Below the pieces are notes generated by a model that saw only the letters and a list, made by a program, of their open reading frames with translations, had not been told where the DNA came from and ran no database searches. From the NCBI GenBank assembly GCA_026413625.1, contig JAOAKO010000001.1, forward strand, positions 1 through 36,975: a DNA stretch of 36,975 bases, given 5' to 3'. Origin of the DNA: Microcaldota archaeon. Lineage in GTDB: Archaea > Micrarchaeota > Micrarchaeia > CABMEP01. Positions 32,096 through 36,975 of the stretch are shown in pieces. Within the stretch, counting starts at the first letter, position 1; each line of letters starts with the position of its first letter. The position numbers and the translations under genes were made by a program.

Positions 32096-32153
32096 AGAGA
32101 TGTATTAAACTTTTTAATTGTTTTGTTTACTCTCCAAATTTGGACAGTTAATA
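32096..32153. repeat. Copy 1 of duplicated TrmB-type promoter/operator
   Basis: About 58 bases match 35172-35234 almost base for base, including ATTAAACTTTTTAATTGTTT and the palindrome TCCAAATTTGGA at 32133-32144, then ACAGTTAATATT. Downstream, TATTTATATATTT (about 32152-32164) is a TATA candidate for the gene at 32217. Confidence 0.8.
32133..32144. promoter_or_regulatory. Palindrome TCCAAATTTGGA, putative operator (copy 1)
   Basis: A perfect 12-base palindrome shared with 35211-35222, upstream of the rightward gene at 32217 and of the fossil regulator. The same site next to the intact TrmB-type gene suggests that this regulator controls both. Confidence 0.55.
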
Positions 32154-32216
32154 TTTATATATTTCACAAAAGTAGGATAGTTAGAAAAATATAAATATAA
32201 GGTTGAGGTGAGTTTG

Positions 32217-32813
32217 GTGGAAAATGCATTTAAGAAATATAATAAAATGACGGATTCAAAACGTAGAGATAATCTGATAGAACATATTAATAAGGGGGTG
32301 TACGGTATGGAATCTTTCCATAATAAAGGGCGTCAAGAAGGTAAAAAAAAGGTGAATGTAAATAAGAGAATGGGTGATCCGAAATCAGAACAGATCTATA
32401 GCAGTTTTAAGAAAACTGTGGAACAAGAGATGAAGAAATGTATCGAGGAGCACAAACACTGTCATCCAGAATACGCAGAAACATGTATTATCGCTTCAAA
32501 AATAGATGAAAAAAATGGAATTGCAGCTTGGGTTTTGTTCGAACAAATAGATACGGACAGAAATGCAAAACGTTATGAGTCGAGTGGTTGGCTAGGTGAT
32601 CAATATAGATATTCTCTTTGGGTAATGAAAAATGGTTCAAAACCTAAGCAAATATATTCAGAAAATGCACGGATAAGATCAGAGATCAACAACATGACAG
32701 GTACGCGGGGAAGGGACTGTTCAATAGATTTTATCAAACTTACTGAAAGGGTATTTTACTATCAATTTATTATTTACGATACCCGCATAATCTACGCAGA
32801 CATATTCATTTGA
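32217..32813 (+). CDS. Unknown protein under a TrmB-type operator
   Basis: I do not recognise this 198-residue protein. The first 95 residues are helical and rich in Lys/Glu (KRRDNLIEHINKGVYGMESF; KKTVEQEMKKCIEEHKHCHPE). The second half looks beta-rich: ETCIIASKIDEKNGIAAWVLFEQ, YRYSLWVMKNGSKPKQIYSE, DCSIDFIKLTERVFYYQF. That half resembles the product of the leftward frame at 32721-33137. Start: GTG at 32217 follows GAGGTGA with the same layout as the HD gene (GAGGTGA...GTGGAA at 35273); the longer GTG start at 32208 is too near its ribosome site. Its 3' end overlaps the leftward frame by 93 bases. Confidence 0.7.
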   Translation: MENAFKKYNKMTDSKRRDNLIEHINKGVYGMESFHNKGRQEGKKKVNVNKRMGDPKSEQIYSSFKKTVEQEMKKCIEEHKHCHPEYAETCIIASKIDEKNGIAAWVLFEQIDTDRNAKRYESSGWLGDQYRYSLWVMKNGSKPKQIYSENARIRSEINNMTGTRGRDCSIDFIKLTERVFYYQFIIYDTRIIYADIFI

Positions 32814-33137
32814 TGGGCCTGTGAATATCTTTTCCACAGTTATTTTATTATTTTCATTTTTCTTTACAAGATATAGTATATCAAAACCATAGTCTGTTCC
32901 ATTTTCACACGACCATACTATTACTGCAATTTTGTTTTTCAAGACCTTACAAAAACTTATATAGTCATAGCCTAATGTTGGTGCAATTTCAGTGACTTTG
33001 TTTTTTGCTTGATCTTCGAATTCTTGAGGCTCTTTTATATTGCCATTGAAAGTAATAAGCACTTTCTTCTTAGAATATTTTCCTCCTTCAACATCTTTTG
33101 GTGTAATTTTAACAATTGGACCCGCACTACGGGTCAA
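32721..33137 (-). CDS. Unknown protein, apparently 5'-truncated paralogue of the 32217 gene
   Basis: A 138-codon leftward frame with no ATG and no ribosome site; the only in-frame starts I see are a TTG at 33137 and unsupported alternatives. It ends right at the upstream edge of the two-receiver gene. Its sequence (LGYDYISFCKVLKNKIAVIVWSCENG, YGFDILYLVKKNENNKITVEKIF, EYVCVDYAGIVNNKLIVKYPF) follows the order of strands of the second half of the 32217 protein. I read it as a C-terminal fragment of a paralogue that has lost its N-terminal half, perhaps non-functional. Confidence 0.45.
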   Translation of the reverse strand: MTRSAGPIVKITPKDVEGGKYSKKKVLITFNGNIKEPQEFEDQAKNKVTEIAPTLGYDYISFCKVLKNKIAVIVWSCENGTDYGFDILYLVKKNENNKITVEKIFTGPSNEYVCVDYAGIVNNKLIVKYPFSKFDKIY

Positions 33138-33169
33138 AATAGTGATGTGTACGAAGAGAGGGTGGTAGA

Positions 33170-34177
33170 ATGAAACATCAAGCCAAAAAAGAAAATAAAA
33201 AAATTAAAAAAGAATATGTTCCTAAGAGCAGTCCAAAGATTGATTCAATTGTAGATAAATACAAAGGCCTTCAAAGTTCCTTCTCTATTGCAATATCTAA
33301 ATTTGATCCAAAGAAAAATAAAGTACTTGTTGTAGAGGATTTTGAAGATTACCAAAATTTGTTAAAAGGAATTTTTAGCGATAAAGAAGTAATAATTGCT
33401 GATAATTTTGAAAGTGCAAAGCAAATAATAGACAAAGAGGGTGAAACATTATCAGGCGTTGTGACTGATATTCAATATCCAAGAACATCGGAAAATTATC
33501 GTGGAGAAGAACCTTGTGGGCTTGAGCTATTTAAATATATAAAGGAAAAATATCCTAAAATGCAAGTCATCGTGAATTCATCACGTCAACAAAGATTGAA
33601 GGAAGCAAAAAGCATCGGCGCCGATCTGGTATTCCATAAGAAAACGATATTTTTAGAATATTTAAGGAAAAGGATGGAAAAATCAAAAATGCAAGAAAAG
33701 AAAGAGAGGTATAATGTATTACTCGTTGTAAATGAAGATAAAAAATTCGATATAAATTCGACTGGGAATTATTTAAAATTGATTAAATACGCACTAGAAG
33801 AAAGTAAAAAGAAGATTAATATTGACCATTGTACATATGAAAGTGCGTTAGAAAAATTTGACCCTGACATATATACCCATATAGTTATTGTGGCCATTCT
33901 TCAGGATGATACATTGGAGAAGTTATCACAATTTAATGATGAAGGCAGAGGATTAGAGGACTATGAGGCGGTTCCATTCCATCATGGTAGACGTATGGTT
34001 TTTGGTAGCCTAGCTGCAAAAACTCTTTATGAGACTTTAGAAAAAGATCCGGATGGAAAAACTAAAATAATCTTTATCACATATGAGAAACTGCCGAATG
34101 AGGAGGAGTATCCAGGAATTACTTTCTTAAAGTGGCCTCTAATGATTGAAGATTTTAGAAAAGCGTTTGTTGACTAA
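33170..34177 (+). CDS. Two-receiver (CheY-like) protein, second domain degenerate
   Basis: A 335-residue protein. After a Lys-rich tail (1-45), residues about 50-168 are a receiver domain with all key residues: Glu56-Asp57, phospho-acceptor Asp100 (VVTDIQYP), Ser137/138 (VNSS) and Lys157/158 (VFHKK). Residues about 181-333 repeat the fold (YNVLLVVNED; HIVIVAILQDD; IIFITYEKLPN; FLKWPL), but the acceptor position after the third strand is not an Asp in the usual place, and the domain has an insertion. No DNA-binding or enzymatic output domain is present. GGTGGTAGA precedes the ATG. No histidine kinase is in the window, so it might be an orphan or a phosphate shuttle. Confidence 0.85.
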   Translation: MKHQAKKENKKIKKEYVPKSSPKIDSIVDKYKGLQSSFSIAISKFDPKKNKVLVVEDFEDYQNLLKGIFSDKEVIIADNFESAKQIIDKEGETLSGVVTDIQYPRTSENYRGEEPCGLELFKYIKEKYPKMQVIVNSSRQQRLKEAKSIGADLVFHKKTIFLEYLRKRMEKSKMQEKKERYNVLLVVNEDKKFDINSTGNYLKLIKYALEESKKKINIDHCTYESALEKFDPDIYTHIVIVAILQDDTLEKLSQFNDEGRGLEDYEAVPFHHGRRMVFGSLAAKTLYETLEKDPDGKTKIIFITYEKLPNEEEYPGITFLKWPLMIEDFRKAFVD

Positions 34178-34262
34178 ATTTTAATTTTATTTTTTTATGT
34201 AAAAGCCAAAATCAACTAATAATATATATGAGAAACTGATAAGAATCTTAAAAGCCGGAAGA

Positions 34263-34376
34263 ATGGAAGGGCTTTATGTATTCAACCCTGGTTTAAGCGC
34301 AAGTTTAAATTATGGACTACTAACAATTGAAGGAGACGGATACATATTTGAATCAAAGGTACTCAAGAATGAATAA
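34263..34376 (+). CDS. Possible short or broken ORF
   Basis: Thirty-seven codons beginning MEGLYVFNPGLSASLNYGLL. The frame is open further upstream to a stop at 34200, with protein-like sequence (KLIRILKAGRMEGLYVF) but no start codon or ribosome site there. It may be a remnant of a lost gene. The rest of 34178-34438 is AT-rich, including a T-run near 34190. Confidence 0.25.
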   Translation: MEGLYVFNPGLSASLNYGLLTIEGDGYIFESKVLKNE

Positions 34377-34438
34377 AGATGAATTGAACAGATAGCTATA
34401 TAGAAATATAGATTATAATAATGATCTGTTCTATTTTT

Positions 34439-35167
34439 TTATTTTTCAGCCCTTTCCCACATCCAATCGAAAAAGTCAGCGAATTTATTTGCTATATCTT
34501 TAGACTGAATCACAAATCCGGCTTCCTCTTTCGGTGAAATAATTCCAATTTTGTCCCGAAATATTAAAATATTCGGGGGCAGTTTCTCAAGGAATCTATG
34601 TTCAGTAATTTTAGAAGGAGAAATCTTTCCCTTCAGTTGAATAGGTAAGATTCCTTTCCCTTTTATTTTCTTAAGCTCCCTAATACGTTTTGAACGTACA
34701 TATACTTTTTCAATCATTTCTTTATATTCCTCTTCTTGAGGGCTGAAGAACCTCCATACATCCTTCTTTTCTGCATCAGACAGCAGGAATGCGACCATAG
34801 AACGCAATCCTGCTTCACCTTTAAACAAAAAGATTTCAGATTTGCGCCCCTCTTCTGTTTTTATAAACTCAGAGATTTTTTCAATAATCTTTATCTCCAT
34901 TTGTAAAAGCTCTTTTAATTCTTCTAGCGACACTGCGGAATAGTGTTTTATTTTATTCTTTTCAACATATTTGACAAACCCTCTCTTGATTAAGGAATTG
35001 ATTGTATTGTAGAATGAAGAGCTTCCTATGTTGAGAGAGCTCATTATTTCTTCTGCCTTGGATACTGGATGCCGGATCAAATAAATCAAGATATTGGCCT
35101 CACAATCAGACAGTCCGATTCTCTTTAACAGCTTATTTAATTCAGCAATTGCCACTTTTTCGTCCAT
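34439..35167 (-). CDS. TrmB-family transcription regulator
   Basis: A 242-residue regulator. Residues 1-85 form the TrmB winged helix: LNKLLKRIGLSDCEANILIYLIRHPVSKAEEIMSSLNIGSSSFYNTINSLIKRGFVKYVEKNKIKHY. A helical linker (about 85-110) leads to a C-terminal sensor-like domain (FLFKGEAGLRSMVAFLLSD to the end). In archaea such proteins often sense sugars or other small molecules and regulate nearby genes. A 12-base palindrome lies upstream between it and the divergent HD gene; a second copy lies at 32133. A fossil of a second TrmB-type gene is at 32012. The ATG lies close to the duplicated sequence (35172-35234). Confidence 0.88.
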   Translation of the reverse strand: MDEKVAIAELNKLLKRIGLSDCEANILIYLIRHPVSKAEEIMSSLNIGSSSFYNTINSLIKRGFVKYVEKNKIKHYSAVSLEELKELLQMEIKIIEKISEFIKTEEGRKSEIFLFKGEAGLRSMVAFLLSDAEKKDVWRFFSPQEEEYKEMIEKVYVRSKRIRELKKIKGKGILPIQLKGKISPSKITEHRFLEKLPPNILIFRDKIGIISPKEEAGFVIQSKDIANKFADFFDWMWERAEK

Positions 35168-35171
35168 ATGT

Positions 35172-35234
35172 AGAGATATGCATTAAACTTTTTAATTGTT
35201 TTGTTTACTCTCCAAATTTGGACAGTTAATATTA
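35172..35234. repeat. Copy 2 of duplicated TrmB-type promoter/operator
   Basis: Matches 32096-32153 almost completely. It lies between the leftward TrmB-type gene and the rightward HD gene, and contains TCCAAATTTGGA at 35211-35222. Confidence 0.8.
35211..35222. promoter_or_regulatory. Palindrome TCCAAATTTGGA, putative operator (copy 2)
   Basis: Twelve-base perfect palindrome about 45 bases upstream of the TrmB-type ATG and 50 upstream of the HD gene start, so it could regulate both. TATA-like AATATTATTATTTATTAAA follows at about 35228-35246 for the HD gene. Confidence 0.55.
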
Positions 35235-35272
35235 TTATTTATTAAATCTGCGCTATAATTAGAGGTGATTAG

Positions 35273-36001
35273 GTGGAAGAAATGAGGAAATTTAATTATG
35301 AAAAAAAGGAGAAAGTGAAAACATTCTCCAAAGAACTGGCTGTAGAGCCGATGATCGAAAGCAATATTGGTAAAAAAAGAATTATGATAAAAGAGCTATT
35401 GAATTTACCTCAAATACAGGCTGGCAAAGATTTATGGCAAAATCCTTTTCATGAATTTGATGTTTTCACACATACTACCAAATTTGTAGAATTTATTGAA
35501 AAGATGACAGATGATTTAGACGTGATCGCAGCCGGTTGCCTACATGACATAGGCAAACCAGTTGTTGCAAAGCCAAAATACAAAGATAACGTCTTACAAG
35601 AAAAGGAACCCGGAAAGCCATATCATGAATTTGATGACCATGAAAAGGTTGGAGAGGAAATTGTTCGAAAATTACCGCCATCAATTTTTGAAAAATACGG
35701 TCTTAATCAAGAAAAAATCGCTATATTGGTTGGGGCCCATTATTTGCCGATGAAAGGGATTAAAGCAATGAGGGCCGCTAAGGATTACAAAGAGTTCGAA
35801 ACTGCCTATCAGAATCTTGTGGAAAAGTTGGAAAAAACAGGATATAAAAATGAAGTTTTAACAATGTTTGTCGCAGATAAACTCGCCCAAGGGAAAGGCT
35901 GCACAGATAGAGAGGAATTAATGGCGATCTGGAATTTACTCGTCAACAATATAGGAAACTTAGAAAGCATTTACAAAATTCAGAGAAATATTAATGAATA
36001 A
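35273..36001 (+). CDS. HD-domain phosphohydrolase
   Basis: A 242-residue HD-superfamily metal-dependent phosphohydrolase, like the HD domain of tRNA nucleotidyltransferase-associated proteins. Ligands: His67 in DVFTHTTKF, His91-Asp92 in CLHDIGKP, His123 in DDHEKVGEEI, His156 in GAHYLPM and Asp202 in FVADKLAQG. Helical throughout. Possible substrates are nucleotides or cyclic phosphates; none can be inferred. Starts at a GTG after GAGGTGATTAG (an in-frame ATG follows three codons later). Promoter contains the TrmB-type palindrome, so it is likely regulated by the divergent regulator. Confidence 0.87.
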   Translation: MEEMRKFNYEKKEKVKTFSKELAVEPMIESNIGKKRIMIKELLNLPQIQAGKDLWQNPFHEFDVFTHTTKFVEFIEKMTDDLDVIAAGCLHDIGKPVVAKPKYKDNVLQEKEPGKPYHEFDDHEKVGEEIVRKLPPSIFEKYGLNQEKIAILVGAHYLPMKGIKAMRAAKDYKEFETAYQNLVEKLEKTGYKNEVLTMFVADKLAQGKGCTDREELMAIWNLLVNNIGNLESIYKIQRNINE

Positions 36002-36042
36002 ATCGTTTTCAATGTTAATCAAATGAAAAAATTAGTGACTTT

Positions 36043-36734
36043 ATGGAGGCACAGCAAAAATGGCCAAATTTAATAGTTTTTGTTAGGCAGGGAGAATCAG
36101 TTTTTAATTTCGAAAAATGAAGATTGAGTAATTTAATTTAGACAAATTGAGAATCGATCCACCTATAAGCGATATGGATATAGAACTCACTACAGATGGT
36201 AGAAAACAAGCATATGTCACTGGAAAGAATCTAAAAAAATTTGGGAAGTTTGACATCATGTTTGTTTCACCGTATATTAGATGTAGGCAAACCGCTGAAG
36301 AGTTAATTAAAGGAATGGATTATAAGCCGAAATTAGTAATTGAAGAGAGGATTAGAGAGAGGGAAAGAGGTGCGATTAAGATGCTGACAAAGAAAGGAAT
36401 ACAGACCTTTTATCCCCAAGAATGGGAAAGATTATCAATGGAGGGTAAATACTATTATCGTCCTTTAGGTGGCGAAAACTATCCAGACGTTGGATTAAGG
36501 TTGCATAGTTTTCTTGGAACATTGGTAAGGGATTATCCAAAGAAAAAAGTGTTAATTGTAACCCATTCTGTTGTGATAATGATGTTTAGGAAATTATTAG
36601 AACGTTTAGAAGAAAAAGATATTCTAGAGATCGATGCAAATGACGCTGTCAAAAATGCAAGTATTACAGTTTATAAATTTGATAAAAAAGAGAGACATCT
36701 TAAGCTGAAGGCGTATAATCGAATTTTTTATTAG
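36043..36734 (+). pseudogene. Broken histidine phosphatase (phosphoglycerate-mutase family)
   Basis: The N-terminal part (36043-36120) encodes PNLIVFVRQGESVFNFEK and stops. The usual catalytic RHGES is RQGES, so the nucleophilic His is lost. The rest resumes in another frame from about 36147: DMDIELTTDGRKQAYVTGKNLKKF, then SPYIRCRQTAEELI (the conserved arginine region), RERERGAIKM and VLIVTHSVVIMMF with the second His. Between them are stops in frame, so more than one lesion is likely. The downstream part alone (195 codons from TTG 36147) would lack a catalytic nucleophile. Confidence 0.65.
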
Positions 36735-36896
36735 TTTTATTCTCATTCATTTTATTAAATCTTAATTTTGTTTAAAAGGTTTAACGCTCTTTAATCAAAA
36801 TCATTGGAAATTCAGTTCAATAACTATTAAATATCTCTTTTTCATATTATATTTTAGATTAATTTTTCATTTGCTATTGATTTAAAGTGGATTATT

Positions 36897-36975
36897 ATGT
36901 CTCATTTAATAATAAAGAAATTCGGTTCCTTGACGGAGGTTCAGAAGCAGGCGATTCCTCTAGTGCAACAAGGAA
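36897..36975 (+). CDS. Partial helicase (DEAD/DEAH, Lhr-like), 5' end
   Basis: The last 79 bases encode MSHLIIKKFGSLTEVQKQAIPLVQQG and run off the window. FGSLTEVQKQAIPLV matches a superfamily 2 helicase Q-motif. GTGGATTATT precedes the ATG. The 36735-36896 gap is AT-rich, with several TATA-like stretches and no gene that I can see. Naming the subfamily needs the rest. Confidence 0.6.
   Translation, partial: MSHLIIKKFGSLTEVQKQAIPLVQQG

Noticed and set aside
32003-32150. Possible CRISPR or transposon end because of the long repeat with 34741-35234
   Set aside because: The two blocks correspond exactly to parts of the TrmB-type gene and its promoter; there are no regular spacers, transposase or terminal inverted repeats.

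Overview
The window is chromosomal DNA from a small-genome archaeon. It carries a group II chaperonin, archaeal/eukaryote-type ribosomal proteins (eS1, eL14, eL18), RNA polymerase subunits Rpo3 and Rpo10, Nop5, Cbf5, a Hef-type helicase, deoxyhypusine synthase, a PIN-domain ATPase and separate SecD and SecF. Many proteins are short versions of their families: a Nop5 without its N-terminal domain, Hef without the nuclease, an Rpo3 with no room for a ferredoxin-like domain, and an 801-residue ValRS. Two tRNAs have introns inside the T-loop. Together this suggests a DPANN lineage, perhaps Micrarchaeota-like. That placement is an inference and was not tested by phylogeny.

Layout. 0-6.3 kb: edge of a leftward gene, an unknown protein with a beta-rich C-terminus, thermosome, HAD hydrolase, a membrane-anchored transglutaminase-TPR protein, a small helical protein and an MBL hydrolase. 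6.4-16.5 kb: ValRS, uS15, eS1, Nop5, GlyRS, PIN-ATPase, an unknown protein and the Hef-like helicase. 16.7-21.6 kb: SecF-SecD, eL14, Cbf5 and a JAMM-like protein. 21.7-27.4 kb: the conserved archaeal cluster tRNA-Ser, S13, S4, S11, Rpo3, tRNA-Leu, L18e, L13, S9, unknown, Rpo10, tRNA-Pro, S2. 27.5-31.9 kb: a cysteine-repeat lipoprotein, an agmatinase-like ureohydrolase, deoxyhypusine synthase, a winged-helix regulator and a DnaQ-like exonuclease fold. 31.9-36.9 kb: an accessory stretch with a TrmB-type regulator, a fossil second copy of it, duplicated promoter/operator sequence, an unknown protein and its apparent truncated paralogue, a two-receiver protein, an HD-domain protein and a broken histidine phosphatase. 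The window ends in the first codons of a helicase.

Gene expression signals are consistent. Many first genes have a TATA box about 24-27 bases before the ATG and look leaderless. Downstream or closely spaced genes have Shine-Dalgarno motifs of the GGTGAT/GGTTGAT type. I used these signals to move many starts downstream of the longest open frame. Functional links include ureohydrolase to spermidine to deoxyhypusine synthase, and the translation/transcription cluster. The accessory stretch shares a 12-base palindrome (TCCAAATTTGGA) upstream of two rightward genes, one copy also lying beside the TrmB-type gene, which suggests a small regulon. The most unusual items are the T-loop tRNA introns, the 31-cysteine lipoprotein, the N-terminally truncated Nop5, the altered ureohydrolase metal site and the TrmB/operator duplication.
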